Below, piece after piece: positions 53,786 through 63,979 of a stretch of 64,000 nucleotides of DNA (its first letter is position 1; every line of letters starts with the position of its first letter). The stretch lies in contig OZ253556.1 of the NCBI GenBank assembly GCA_965262705.1, positions 496,001 through 560,000 of the forward strand, in the 5' to 3' direction. The notes under the pieces were generated by a model, which did not search any database, was not told where the DNA came from, and was given only the letters and a program-made list of their open reading frames with translations. Source of the stretch: UJ101 sp965262705 (GTDB taxonomy: Bacteria; Bacteroidota; Bacteroidia; Flavobacteriales; UJ101). The position numbers and the translations under genes were made by a program.

Positions 53786-55081
53786 ATGAGTTTGAAAGAA
53801 CAGTTAATATCTTCTTATATTTCATCGGAAAATGCAGTTCAAAATCCGCATCTGATAAGATTACGTAAAGAAGCAATTGAAGTTTTTAAAGAGAAAGGAT
53901 TTCCCACTACAAAGGATGAAGAATGGAAATACACTAATTTACGTAAAGTGCTACAAGCACCTTATAAATTATTTCCTAAAGAAAAAACGATTGAACAGAA
54001 GGTTATTTCTAAATGCTTGGTTGAAGGATTAGATAGTTATCTCATTGTCTTTGTAAACGGGATTTATTCAGAATCACTCTCTACGCTGGACAGCGATGAT
54101 TTTATAGTGAAAAATTTATCTTCCGCTATGAGGGAAGAGAAATACAGCAAAATTATATCATCTTATTTGGGCAAGGTGGCGCCAAAAGACAATAGTATGG
54201 TCTCTCTGAACACTTCTTATGCTAAAGAAGGCATTTTTGCCTATATCCCAAAGGGAAAAGTTGCTAAAAAAATCATACAGGTTTTATACTTATATACGGA
54301 AAATACTTTCAATCAACCTCGAAATTTAATTGTACTAGAAGACCAATCAGAGGTAAAAATCGTAGAACGGCACCAAGCGATTAATGAAAATTCAACCTTT
54401 ACAAATGCAGTAACAGAAATTGTAGTTGGTAAAGAATCTCACTTACATTATTATAAAATACAAACCGATAAAAAAAATGCTTCGCTGATTGATAATACTT
54501 TCATTTCACAAAAGGAAAAAAGTAATGCAACCGTATTCACTTTTTCATTTAGCGGAAAATTAGTTCGCAATAATTTGAATTTTTATCATCAGGGCGAATA
54601 TTTGGAATCAAATATGTACGGGATTACTTTTTTAAAGAACAAAGCATTAGTAGATCATCACACGCTCATTGAACATAGAAAGCCGAATTGTGAAAGTCGT
54701 GAGTTGTACAAATCTATTTATGACGAATTTTCAAAAGGCGTTTTTAATGGTAAGGTTTTAGTAGATAAGATAGCACAAAAGACGAATGCCTATCAACAGA
54801 ACGATAATGTACTACTATCAGAGAACGTATCTTTAGATACGAAGCCTCAGTTAGAAATTTTTGCAGATGATGTGCTTTGTTCGCATGGCTGCACAGTAGG
54901 GCAATTAGATGAGTCCGGAATGTTTTATTTACGCCAACGCGGAATCCCGAAGAGAGAAGCACGTGCATTGCTATTATTTGCTTTTACGAGCGAAGTCATG
55001 GAAAAAGTGAATATCTCGCCAATTAAATACCACATAAATAAAATTATTTCTGAGCGATTGGGAGTAAGTCTAGAATTCTAA
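53786..55081 (+). CDS. sufD: Fe-S cluster assembly protein SufD
   Basis: Beta-helix partner of SufB in the SufBC2D complex. 431 residues; N-terminal helical part with KGFPTTKDEEWKYTNLRKVL (about 38-57), core VNGIYSESLS, and C-terminal HGCTVGQLDESGMFYLRQRG (about 371-390), followed by IPKREARALLLFAF, the SufD pattern. The gene ends the suf series; no sufS or sufE follows in this window. Its transcript probably ends at the hairpin at 55107-55150. Confidence 0.95.
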   Translation: MSLKEQLISSYISSENAVQNPHLIRLRKEAIEVFKEKGFPTTKDEEWKYTNLRKVLQAPYKLFPKEKTIEQKVISKCLVEGLDSYLIVFVNGIYSESLSTLDSDDFIVKNLSSAMREEKYSKIISSYLGKVAPKDNSMVSLNTSYAKEGIFAYIPKGKVAKKIIQVLYLYTENTFNQPRNLIVLEDQSEVKIVERHQAINENSTFTNAVTEIVVGKESHLHYYKIQTDKKNASLIDNTFISQKEKSNATVFTFSFSGKLVRNNLNFYHQGEYLESNMYGITFLKNKALVDHHTLIEHRKPNCESRELYKSIYDEFSKGVFNGKVLVDKIAQKTNAYQQNDNVLLSENVSLDTKPQLEIFADDVLCSHGCTVGQLDESGMFYLRQRGIPKREARALLLFAFTSEVMEKVNISPIKYHINKIISERLGVSLEF

Positions 55082-55106
55082 ATGGTTAGAGTAGTAAGAT
55101 GAGGAT

Positions 55107-55150
55107 TTTAGCTTACACTGAATTCCAGTTTCAAGTCAGCGTAAGCTAAA
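55107..55150. terminator. Hairpin between convergent sufD and yraN
   Basis: TTTAGCTTACACTGA and TCAGCGTAAGCTAAA pair over 15 bp with one mismatch around a 14-base loop. It lies between convergent genes, so it can act in both directions. It is a lone form of the TTTAGC...GCTGA ends seen in several MITE-related elements. Confidence 0.5.
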
Positions 55151-55155
55151 GTTCT

Positions 55156-55518
55156 CTAAAAATGGGGACGGAAGGCGTCCGGAATATGATTTATTTTCCA
55201 TTGATTATTCCGATTAATTAAAGTAATCACATCAAATTGAACCTCTACCTCTATATCCGCTTCAATTACATAGGCATTCGCTGCCTCTATCAAGAGGTTC
55301 CGTTTTTTAAAAGTAATTGATTCTTCAGGTTTTGCAACTTTGTCATCGCTTCGGGTTTTAACCTCTACAATATACAGAATATCTCTTCTTCGGGCAATTA
55401 GATCAATTTCAGCGTTTCCAAATCGCCATCTTCTTTCTAATATCACATATCCTTTTTTTTCCAAATGTTGTGCAGCAATTATCTCTCCTTCCTTCCCTAA
55501 TTCATAACTTTCAGACAT
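55156..55518 (-). CDS. YraN/UPF0102 family endonuclease-like protein
   Basis: Small protein of the restriction-endonuclease fold, related to Holliday-junction resolvases. Landmarks: LGKEGEIIAAQHLEKKGYVI (7-26), RRWRFGNAEIDLIA (about 29-42) and YIVEVKTRSDD (about 49-59), giving the E...EID...EVK nuclease pattern. Length 120 is normal. It starts 11 bp after the stop of the truncated S9 peptidase gene and probably was cotranscribed with it. Biological role of the family is not established. Confidence 0.9.
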   Translation of the reverse strand: MSESYELGKEGEIIAAQHLEKKGYVILERRWRFGNAEIDLIARRRDILYIVEVKTRSDDKVAKPEESITFKKRNLLIEAANAYVIEADIEVEVQFDVITLINRNNQWKINHIPDAFRPHF

Positions 55519-55529
55519 TTTTGTTTATT

Positions 55530-57227
55530 TTAACAATCACCTGGAGGAATTGACTTAAAAAATGTAAAAAGATTCGATACTCCGCAATAATCCACTGCAC
55601 AGCAATACAGGCGTGGAGTTTTAACTAGACTTCCTAATGCAGCTAACCCACCATAACTTCCACCGTAAATAGCAATTTTTTGTGGGTTAATTATGTCTAA
55701 AGTTTTTACATAAGCTATTCCGTCTTCTAAATCATCGAGCATTTTCGTTCCGATTTGGTGACTCCCAGCAAGATAAAAACTTCTACCATAGCCCCCCGAA
55801 CCTCTGTAATTGACCTGAAGAGTGGCATAACCTCGGCTGGCGAAAAGTTGTGTTTCAGGATTAAAGCCCCAGTAATCTCTTGGTCCATAAGGGCCTCCGT
55901 GTGGATTAACAATCAAAGGTACTTTTTTCTCCGCCATGACCTCTTTAGGAAGGGTTAAATAACCGTATAGCGTAAGTCCGTCTCGTGATTTGAATTTTAT
56001 AGGACGTATTTCTGCCATATCTTTTTCTTTGAGTTGGGGCATTTCGTTAGCAAGCAAAGTAAAGGTGTCTTTTTTTGAGTCGTATAAATAATATTTTCCA
56101 TAAAGGCGGTCGCTGCTTACACGAATCAAATAGCGATTTTCTTTATCTGTTGTACTTACAATAGAGAAATCATAGTTTTTAAATTTTTCTTCAAGCCTCC
56201 TGTGTAATTTTTTGAAAGTTTCACTTACCGGAACCATCTGTTTTTTTTCTCCATGATAAGTAAAATAATCTACTTCATAATTTCTTTTGTTTGACGTATG
56301 CAACCCATCTACATCAAATGTATCATTGGCATAGATTTCTTCGAGTACCTTTTTTTGTTTAAAATCATACAAAACAATTTTACTTTTATCACTATTTAAG
56401 TTTGTCAGCACATAAGCATCGTTTGGATTTTTCGATTGCTCATTAAAAGATAAGAAGATAAAGTCATGTTTCCAATCTGTGCTCAGTATTTTTTCAAAGG
56501 GTGATTTTTTAGAAGACCGATAGTATAATTCCTGTTTGATCCCTCCGTCTATTTCCTTGATGTAAGCGCGTAGATGGCCTTTTTTATCAAAAATATAATT
56601 ACTAATCGGGCGACTTGTATCTTTATTTTTATATAAGCAGCTTATTTTTCCATCTTTTAAACTGATTTTATAAGGTTCAAAAAATTTTTTATTCCTTTTA
56701 TTAAGCAACACAATTACAAAGTCACGATGTTCAGGAAAAGTAAAAACATGGGCTGCTTTAGTTCTTTTAAAAGGGGTTAAATCCGAACGCCCTGAGCCGT
56801 TAATATTAATCGCGTATAAATGATCATTCTCATTTCCTCCATGATCGCTATAAAAAAGAATGATTTGATTATTTCCCCAAAAATAATCTTTGATGACTTG
56901 ATCTTTTTCTTGAATTAATTTTTTTGTTTTTCCAGTTCTTAATTCCTGGATATAAATATTTTTTTTTCCGTTTTTATCTCGCTGACGATAAGAAAGATAT
57001 TTTCCGTTAGGCGATAATTTAAAAGATGATTTTTTCGGATGCTTAAAATAATCTTCTACTGAGTAGGCGTATTGTCCGGTCTCCGACTGTGCAATTTTTT
57101 GTAGAGATACTGTCGATGAAGGAAGTGCAGAATTCCCGGGTAATTTATTTTTATTTAAATGATGATTTTGTGCTTGAGCAAAAAAAGCAAAGCCCATTAG
57201 TCCGAAAGTTAAAACTGATTTTTTCAT
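55530..57227 (-). pseudogene. S9-family peptidase, truncated after the catalytic Ser
   Basis: Exported prolyl-oligopeptidase-type protein (signal peptide 1-19, AQAQ). Beta-propeller about 40-390, then the alpha/beta-hydrolase part with LTLYGYLTLP, VNPHGGPYGPRDYWGF and nucleophile Ser524 in YGGSYGGLAA. The frame ends 41 residues later at SIPPGDC, whereas family members go on for about 100 residues that carry the catalytic Asp (ANDPRV-type) and His (EGHG-type). Those are absent downstream, where yraN begins. Thus probably inactive as a peptidase. The rest of the reading frame is clean, so the loss is recent or the protein is still made. Confidence 0.85.
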
Positions 57228-57285
57228 AAGAAATTAAATAATTAAAAATTTCTCTTAAGACGCATAGAAGAAAAATTTGTTACAC

Positions 57286-57449
57286 GAGACCGTTGCAGAA
57301 CACATAAAAAAGTATGAAAAAGAAAGCATCTAACTTCAAACTGCTTCCTTCTCAAAAAATTAAACTCCTCACAACCCAAAGGTTGCTCTGGTGTTTAATT
57401 TTAATCGGGCGTTGCATTTTTTTGTTAGAGTGCTTTTTGCAACGGTCTC
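57286..57449. mobile_element. MITE, canonical 164-bp copy
   Basis: GAGACCGTTGCAGAACACAT to TTTTTGCAACGGTCTC with TACAC duplications (57281-57285, 57450-57454). It lies upstream of the S9 peptidase gene, where the promoter would be expected. Confidence 0.92.
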
Positions 57450-57507
57450 TACACTTAGAGGACGTTTCAGAATGAGACTTTTTTCTTATCTATAAAAATA
57501 AGAATCG

Positions 57508-58830
57508 CTAACGGCTTAGCCAATTTGTATGAAACTTACATGTTTTATAGTCATCATCTATTTTTATAAAGTTTTCAGAGATGTGATCTTTTATCCAATT
57601 TTCAATTTTTTCCTGCTTTTTCTTATTAACTGTAAATTTTTTAATTCGTTCATAGTCATCTTTTAAGTTGATTTTATGCGAGGGAATTACACGGTCAATC
57701 CGAACGATTTTATATACTTTTTTGTTTCGTTCTATGACGTCTTCAAAAACTGAAGTTAGTTCTCCTTCACTTTTCCCTGTAACTTCGATATATACATTGG
57801 TCTTAAGGTCAATTCGCACAAAACGCCTATTTCCTGCTTTATCAATTACTACGCCCTTGTTTAAACGCGTTTCCTTATCAGCAGAAAATTCTTTTACCGC
57901 ATCCTCAAATTTCAATTCGCCTCGTTCAATTTTTCCTTTAATCGTATCTGCTAAGTTTTTTGCTTTCTTCATTTCCGCTTCATTGGGCTTTTCCAATAAA
58001 ATGATATGGCGCAGGTCTAAAATTTCCCCTCTGCGCTTTACGAGCATAGCAATATGAAAGCCGAATTTAGTTTCAAAGGGTTCTGAAACCTGTCCTTCAT
58101 CTAAGTTATATACTATTGCCTCAAAATCTTTATCCAACTGCCCTCTCCTAACGTTTGAAAGCAATCCTCCATCAATGGATGAGGGTCCTTCAGAGTTTAC
58201 GATGGCCATAGTCGCAAAGCTGGAACCGTTTTTAATTTTTTTCTTAATTTCAGCAAGTTTATCAATTAAATCCTGCTTATGTTTTTCCGTTAGTTCCGGT
58301 TTTATTACTATTCGAGATAGTTCTACTTCCTCCTGTACATCAGGGAGTTGGTCATTAAATTTATTATAAAAATCATTTACTTCTAACGGTGAGCCGTCAA
58401 TTCCTTTAGTGATTTTTGCCTGTATTTGTTGGGAGTAACTTTGATCTTTCAACGCTTTCAAAGAATATTGTTTAAACTCTTCTAATGTGGTATATCCGTA
58501 TAGCTTTAAGGCTTCTTTTTCGCTTCCAAAACGATTAACCGCTCCATTGACTAATTCGTCTGCCTGTTCTTTTAACACCCTTTCATTTATGCTAATTAAC
58601 GTATCTTTTTTAGCCTCGGCGATTAAGAGCTTTTCTTTTAAAATTTCTTCTAAAGTTTCGCACTCATCTTTCACCTCTAAACCTCTACGTTTTAGCTCTT
58701 TAAACTGCCCTTTTACATCAGATTGTATAATGATTTCCTGGTCAACTACCGCCGCAATGCCATCTATTTTCTGTTGAGCGAAAGCACATAGTGAAGCAAA
58801 AAGCAGGGCGAGAATATTATTTTTTTTCAT
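57508..58830 (-). CDS. surA: SurA-type periplasmic peptidyl-prolyl isomerase
   Basis: Periplasmic chaperone for outer-membrane proteins. From ATG 58830: signal peptide about 1-19 (ends AFAQQ), SurA N-terminal domain (about 20-160, IAAVVDQEIIIQSDV), and two parvulin regions (about 168-265 with SIDGGLLSNVRRGQLDKDF, and about 272-365 with LRHIILL). Length 440. Start choice: the ATG three codons upstream adds MRF and is less typical. It is the last of three envelope isomerase-type genes with an overlap of 14 bp to the one before. These probably serve the many barrel proteins. Confidence 0.85.
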   Translation of the reverse strand: MKKNNILALLFASLCAFAQQKIDGIAAVVDQEIIIQSDVKGQFKELKRRGLEVKDECETLEEILKEKLLIAEAKKDTLISINERVLKEQADELVNGAVNRFGSEKEALKLYGYTTLEEFKQYSLKALKDQSYSQQIQAKITKGIDGSPLEVNDFYNKFNDQLPDVQEEVELSRIVIKPELTEKHKQDLIDKLAEIKKKIKNGSSFATMAIVNSEGPSSIDGGLLSNVRRGQLDKDFEAIVYNLDEGQVSEPFETKFGFHIAMLVKRRGEILDLRHIILLEKPNEAEMKKAKNLADTIKGKIERGELKFEDAVKEFSADKETRLNKGVVIDKAGNRRFVRIDLKTNVYIEVTGKSEGELTSVFEDVIERNKKVYKIVRIDRVIPSHKINLKDDYERIKKFTVNKKKQEKIENWIKDHISENFIKIDDDYKTCKFHTNWLSR

Positions 58831-59680
58831 AAATCTCAAATGTTTTATTTTTTATTGCTTTATCCAGCAAATTTTCTTTTAATTTATCTATATAATTTTT
58901 ATTCTGTTGCACATTGAGCATACTCTTAATTTTCTCACGACTAAATACCAATGGTTCGGGGGAGTTTTTCAATTTATAATCTAATATTTTCACCAAATAT
59001 ACACTTACTGAGTCATGCAGGCGTAAAAAATTTACTCTTTTTAAGAATTCGGCTTTATTGGTAATTTTTGGGAAAGGGAGTTTTGCGTAATAATCTGAAA
59101 AATATTTCCATGCAGAATCCTTTAGTTTAAAATCGGCTGCCTTACTCAATCCTTCTAAGCTTAATTTGTTTCGGTCTCCTATTCTATTACTTCTAAAAAG
59201 CCTTTCAATTCTTAAGATGTTTTTATTATCTATAGCGCTTTTATAAAATCGGATGTATTCTAACTTGACAATATTCCTGTTTAATTTAAAGTTATTTTTA
59301 TATTTCTTGTAATATTTACTCACCTCTTTTTCATCAATTATAGAATCCTTGTTAAACTTTAGCAGATAACTTATTAATAATTCATTGCGATAATCCGCTA
59401 CCTTTTTTTCTATTTTCTGATAGGCATCCGGTACAATTATTTTTCTTGCCTCTTGCGCTAAGAGTTCACTTTTCGCCCATTCTTTTATTTTTCTGTGCAT
59501 CAATTGTGCACTATCTTCTTCGCTTAAGCTATTGCTTATCCATGTTTTTGTATCATTTGTTCTTAACACCGAGCCTCCTGCTTTTGCAATAATTATCGAT
59601 TCTTCCTTGCCTGAATGGCAGGAAACTGAAATAGTAAATATAATAAAAAGTAACGGCTTAATTTTTAATTTAATTTTCAA
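58817..59680 (-). CDS. Lipoprotein related to PpiC/SurA chaperones (no clear parvulin domain)
   Basis: 287 residues with lipobox SVSC (Cys21). The helical region around SLSEEDSAQLMHRKIKEWAK and AYQKIEKKVADYRNEL looks like the SurA N-terminal chaperone domain, but no parvulin core with its conserved Gly/His pattern is visible. It lies between two PpiC-type genes (12 bp after the upstream gene, overlapping surA), so it is likely a folding-factor component of the same system. Confidence 0.7.
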   Translation of the reverse strand: MKIKLKIKPLLFIIFTISVSCHSGKEESIIIAKAGGSVLRTNDTKTWISNSLSEEDSAQLMHRKIKEWAKSELLAQEARKIIVPDAYQKIEKKVADYRNELLISYLLKFNKDSIIDEKEVSKYYKKYKNNFKLNRNIVKLEYIRFYKSAIDNKNILRIERLFRSNRIGDRNKLSLEGLSKAADFKLKDSAWKYFSDYYAKLPFPKITNKAEFLKRVNFLRLHDSVSVYLVKILDYKLKNSPEPLVFSREKIKSMLNVQQNKNYIDKLKENLLDKAIKNKTFEIYEKK

Positions 59681-59691
59681 CGTATTATAAA

Positions 59692-61551
59692 TTATAGATG
59701 ATTTAATAACGCTTGGTTTATCTTCACTGATTTTTTCAACTCTTCAATACTTTTATCTAAATAAATCTTTTTCCACCTTTGCTTAACGATGGGTTCCAAT
59801 TCTAAATAGGTTGGCAACTGAGGAGGTAATTTGGCTATTGTTTTTACTACAAAATAATCGCCGTTTTCCTGATAGATCTTTATTTTTTTTGAGGGGGTAT
59901 ACCCTTTGGGTAGATCTTTACTTGAAAATTCACGCTTTAAATGCCTAAAATAGACGTTTTTTTTGGTAAATTGTTGTTGCATTTGTGCAATATTTTCACC
60001 TTTTTTAAACTGCTCTTTTACTTCTTGGGCTAACTTTTTATCCATACTACAATAAGCAATCTGAACTTCTGCTCTTTTACCCCATTTATAGTTATTTTTT
60101 ATCCTATCGTATAATTTATGTAACCCTACGGTATCTGCAAGCGCTTTTTTTTCAATATACTTATCATACAGTTCGTTTAGTAAACTGATTTCCATCAGTG
60201 CCTTTTCTTTTTTAAATGTAGGGTTTAATTCATCCTGAATATTATCGAATAACTGTAATTTTGCACGAAACAAAGCTGCCGAAATAAAGTTTTTCAATTC
60301 CTTTTCTACAGATTCTGAACGAAGATATAAGTCACGAAGTGCGTAGCGATGGTCAGATAAGAAATTGCGACTGGTATAAATCATCCCATTATTAAATCTT
60401 ATCACGGGCTCTATTGCTGTTCGGCTAAGGCTATCAAACTTTCTTTCAAATTCATTTTTTGATATTTTTTTATTTTTTAATACCTTAACTAGTGCTTTAT
60501 TTTGTAAAATGCGTAGCATATTTTGATTATATTCAACCGGTTTTAATTTTTGGTCAATGACTTGCACTTTATGAATTTTTAAACGTTTCTGATATGATAA
60601 TGAAGAAATAAAGGCTTTATCTAGGACAGTATCAGTTATTTCTTGTTTATGACCCAGCAGCTTAATTATATTCCAACCATATTTTGTTTTAAATGGTGGA
60701 GTAATTTCCCCTTTTTTCAATGAATGAATAGCTTTATATATCTCTTTGCCCAGATCATTACCTTGTATTTCAATAAAGGAGCGGCTTTTTGATTTATCAT
60801 CTTCTGAATATTTATTCATCAAGTTGGTAAAATCAACTCCTGAAAGCGCTTTTTTATATAACTCTTCTGTTTTTTCTTTCCCTTTTAAAAATAGATCTTT
60901 GATCAATAACCATTGAAATTTATAATGCCCCGTATAAGGACGTACATCCTGAACGATCATATATATAAAATCTCCGTTTAAAGATTTTCTGAAGTTCAAC
61001 ACTCGTCCTTTTTTTAAATTTTTATAGATTTCCTGCTCTATTTCATAAGGCAAATCTCCTGCACGGATATATTTCTCCTTAATCGTCTTAGCATAATTAA
61101 TTATATCAAAAAATGAAGGGTTTTTTTTAAACTGTGCCTGATATTCCTCTGCTTTATTTTCCCATAAATCCTTTAGGATGTATTGTTTCAAGTTGACCTC
61201 ACTTCTCATTCGTTTTGCAAACTGCTTCCGCAGAGCTATGTAGAAAGAATCCTGCTTTAAATATTTATCTTTTCTACTTCGTATAAATTCTAACATACGG
61301 TTCACAAAAACTGGTTTTTTATCCAACTTTAATTTGCGTGCATTATCCGATTTTAATTTTAAAGTGATGTAGTGATCTAAAACCGCAGTTTTTGATTGGG
61401 ATTGATCGTGTCTCAGGGTATAACCAAATTTACTTTTGAAATCCTCTGGAGTAATATACACTTTTCCGGCTTTCGTTACTAAAGCGGTGTCATTTTGTCC
61501 GTAAAGAAAAATACCTTTTATTAAAATAATTATTAAACCAATTCTTTTCAT
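59692..61551 (-). CDS. Large PpiC/SurA-type peptidyl-prolyl isomerase
   Basis: 619-residue exported protein (signal peptide ends near FLYGQ). N-terminal chaperone-like helices (about 20-200), one recognisable parvulin domain (about 205-305: FQWLLIKDLF, FTNLMNKYSEDDKSKSRSF, GEITPPFKTKYGWNIIKLLG), then a long helical part and a possible second degenerate domain near the C-terminus (AEVQIAYCSMDKKLA). First gene of the three-gene unit. The upstream gap contains MITEs only. Confidence 0.82.
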   Translation of the reverse strand: MKRIGLIIILIKGIFLYGQNDTALVTKAGKVYITPEDFKSKFGYTLRHDQSQSKTAVLDHYITLKLKSDNARKLKLDKKPVFVNRMLEFIRSRKDKYLKQDSFYIALRKQFAKRMRSEVNLKQYILKDLWENKAEEYQAQFKKNPSFFDIINYAKTIKEKYIRAGDLPYEIEQEIYKNLKKGRVLNFRKSLNGDFIYMIVQDVRPYTGHYKFQWLLIKDLFLKGKEKTEELYKKALSGVDFTNLMNKYSEDDKSKSRSFIEIQGNDLGKEIYKAIHSLKKGEITPPFKTKYGWNIIKLLGHKQEITDTVLDKAFISSLSYQKRLKIHKVQVIDQKLKPVEYNQNMLRILQNKALVKVLKNKKISKNEFERKFDSLSRTAIEPVIRFNNGMIYTSRNFLSDHRYALRDLYLRSESVEKELKNFISAALFRAKLQLFDNIQDELNPTFKKEKALMEISLLNELYDKYIEKKALADTVGLHKLYDRIKNNYKWGKRAEVQIAYCSMDKKLAQEVKEQFKKGENIAQMQQQFTKKNVYFRHLKREFSSKDLPKGYTPSKKIKIYQENGDYFVVKTIAKLPPQLPTYLELEPIVKQRWKKIYLDKSIEELKKSVKINQALLNHL

Positions 61552-61584
61552 TCTTTTCTTTTTTATTTAACAGTAAAATAATAA

Positions 61585-61748
61585 TCAAAGACCTTTAACT
61601 AGCGATGGCTTACAGCTGCAAAATACATAAAAAAGTTTGGTACCTTTTGGATTTAGCTTCAAACTTCTTTTTTACTTCGACTAGGCTCGGTAAGCACCTG
61701 TCGAAGTACTAAGCTGCCGAGAATTAAAATTCTCGTAATCAAAAAATT
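61585..61748. mobile_element. MITE-related element with REP unit
   Basis: AAAGACCTTTAACTAGCGAT start, arms CAAAATACATAAAAAAG and ACTTCGACTAGG...CCTGTCGAAGTA (about 61675-61711), then AATTAAAATTCTCG. It runs into the next MITE. Confidence 0.6.
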
Positions 61749-61982
61749 GAGACCGTTGCAAAACACATAAAAAAAGCATAAAAATAAAAGCATTTAACTT
61801 CAAATTGCCTCCTTACTTCGGCTGTGCTCAGCAACCATCTCAAAGCTTCGACAGGCTCAGCTACCGAGAGTTAAATCCTCACAACCAAAAGGTTGCTCCG
61901 GTGTTTAATTTTTATCGGGCGTTGCATTTCGGCAAACTCAATACAAGCATTTTTTTGCTAAAGTGCTTTTTGCAGCGGTCCC
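61749..61982. mobile_element. MITE, 234-bp form with REP insertions
   Basis: GAGACCGTTGCAAAACACAT to TTTTTGCAGCGGTCCC, flanked by AAATT (61744-61748, 61983-61987). Extra length is due to REP-like sequences at about 61815-61862 (TACTTCGGC, CTTCGACAGGCTCAG). Confidence 0.85.
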
Positions 61983-62105
61983 AAATTGATCTTTTACTTA
62001 ATTTTTTAGCCCGCGCTGACTCGCAGTTCAGTTTCCGAGTGCTTCATTATATCGCTAAAGTACTTTTTGAAACTGCAAATTAGTGAGCGCTAAAGTAGCT
62101 TTATA

Positions 62106-63875
62106 TTATTTTCCCTTTCTCATAGCTTGTTGGGCTTTTTGTTGCCGCTGTGCCTCTTCAAGCATTCTGGCAAATCTTCCTTTTTTCTTTTTAGGTTTCT
62201 TCTTATTCTCCTGCAATTGAGAATGGATTTTACCTTCATCAATAAAATAGCGTTTAATGATTAAAACCAAAAGAATAGAAATGGTGTTTGATACAAAGTA
62301 ATACCATGATAAGCCTGAGGCATAGCTATTAATCCACACTAATAGCATAAGGGGCATAACATAGGTTATATATTTCATATTAGGCATTCCCGGCTGTGTG
62401 GGTTGCTGCATACCACTTGAAGATAAACGGGTATAAATAAGCATAGTAGCCGCGTAGAGTAGAGTAAATAAACTAACATGACTTCCATAAAAAGGGATAT
62501 TAAACGGTAGTTGAAAAATAGAATCATACGACGATAAATCATCTGCCCACAAGAAAGATTTTCCACGAAGATTAATCAAATTGGGGAACAGATCAAACAA
62601 AGCGATAAAAATAGGCATTTGTAGGAGCGCGGGTAAACAACCTGCCATTGGATTTACACCCGTCTTTCGGTATAATTCCATTGTTGCCTGTTGCTTTTTC
62701 ATAGCATCAGCATTTTTGTATTTTTCGTTTATCTCATCCATCTCAGGGCGCAAAACTCTCATCATTGCCCCTTGCTTATATTGTTTATACATGACCGGCG
62801 AAGTAATGAGTTTAACGATAAGTGTCATAATCATAATAACAATTCCTGCGCTGAACCAGCCTATACTGCTTAACAATTTGTACATCGGCACGAAGAAATA
62901 TTTATTCAAAATCCCGAATAGAAACCAACCAAGAGGAATAACCTCCTGATAATTCCGCTTATACTTCTTCATTATATCTGTATCATTAGGCCCCAGATAC
63001 CATTGCATGTCTGCATCTAAACCACTCTTAGCAAATGTAGCTTGCATATTCATTTGCTTTAAGTGAAGTGAATCTTTTATTTCTGTTGAAGCTAATTTAA
63101 CAGAGTCAAAAGCAAGTTTACTATCCAAAATCAACGAAAAATATTGTCCTTTACACGCTACCCAATTTACTTTCTCTGAGATTTTTTTTGAAAATGCACT
63201 CTTTACCGTTTCCGCTTCATTTAACGCATAGTAGAACTTGGTTCTTCTCGACTCTTCTTTCCGGCCCTTTTCATGCGCAAAGGCTTTTAAGTTAAATTGC
63301 AAAATTGGCTTTTCAACAATGCTTAAGCCCTTTGTTTTTATATCAAAATCCAGTAGATAATGGTCTTTTAAGGTGTAAATGATACTCAACTCTCCTCCCG
63401 ATTTTGTTTGTGTTGAGAAAGTTAGCTGCTCTCCTTTTTGAGCTATTTTAAAAAACAGGTCTCTCGTATTGACTTCCTGACCGTTTTCTTTGAATTTTAT
63501 ATTAAAATCTGCATTATCTTTTGCCAGTAAGAACAAAGGACTTTTATGATCTTCATCTTGCTTATTGTAGGAATAATATTTGAGCAACTTTGCCTTTTTA
63601 AGCATCGCTCCCTTAGAGGAAAAAATTAAGTGGCCCCAATCATTCGTTAAACTCACCTCCTTTATTTTTGTCTCTTCTGAAGTAAAACTCCCTGTTTTAA
63701 TAGGGGTTGTCGGGATGTTTTTTACTGCTTCTGTTGTTTGTTTCGTTTTATTAATTTGATTATCAGTCGTTTTCTCAACAGGCTTAGGCGTAAACCAGGT
63801 AACATAGACAAACATAATAACCCCGATCAAAGCAAATCCTATAATTGAATTAACATCTAATTTCTTCTCTTCCAT
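62106..63875 (-). CDS. yidC: Membrane protein insertase YidC
   Basis: Inner-membrane insertase working with or without SecYEG. N-terminal helix (about 11-29), periplasmic beta-supersandwich (about 60-320), then the conserved core with helices from about 345 (YKLLSSIGWFSAGIVIMIMT, VKLITSPVMYKQYKQGAMMR, LPALLQMPIFIALFDL) and a basic C-terminal tail (KKPKKKKGRF) that binds ribosomes. Length 589 is normal for Bacteroidetes. The upstream neighbour is outside the window; the promoter candidate is 97 bp before the start. Confidence 0.97.
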   Translation of the reverse strand: MEEKKLDVNSIIGFALIGVIMFVYVTWFTPKPVEKTTDNQINKTKQTTEAVKNIPTTPIKTGSFTSEETKIKEVSLTNDWGHLIFSSKGAMLKKAKLLKYYSYNKQDEDHKSPLFLLAKDNADFNIKFKENGQEVNTRDLFFKIAQKGEQLTFSTQTKSGGELSIIYTLKDHYLLDFDIKTKGLSIVEKPILQFNLKAFAHEKGRKEESRRTKFYYALNEAETVKSAFSKKISEKVNWVACKGQYFSLILDSKLAFDSVKLASTEIKDSLHLKQMNMQATFAKSGLDADMQWYLGPNDTDIMKKYKRNYQEVIPLGWFLFGILNKYFFVPMYKLLSSIGWFSAGIVIMIMTLIVKLITSPVMYKQYKQGAMMRVLRPEMDEINEKYKNADAMKKQQATMELYRKTGVNPMAGCLPALLQMPIFIALFDLFPNLINLRGKSFLWADDLSSYDSIFQLPFNIPFYGSHVSLFTLLYAATMLIYTRLSSSGMQQPTQPGMPNMKYITYVMPLMLLVWINSYASGLSWYYFVSNTISILLVLIIKRYFIDEGKIHSQLQENKKKPKKKKGRFARMLEEAQRQQKAQQAMRKGK

Positions 63876-63971
63876 ACATTATCTAAACGTAGTCAATGAC
63901 TTAATTTCTACGATTTTATTTTTAAAAATAAATTCTCTATAACTTAACGAGAACTATCCAAAAGAAGATAC

Positions 63972-63979
63972 AAAACTAT
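63972..63979 (-). promoter_or_regulatory. Putative -7 element of yidC
   Basis: Minus-strand TAGTTTTG fits TAnnTTTG, 97 bp upstream of the start. The -33 region would be at the window edge and shows no TTG. Confidence 0.35.

Noticed and set aside
61805..62083. 92-codon plus-strand frame before yidC
   Set aside because: Made of MITE and REP sequence (same peptide fragments as in the false ychF extension).
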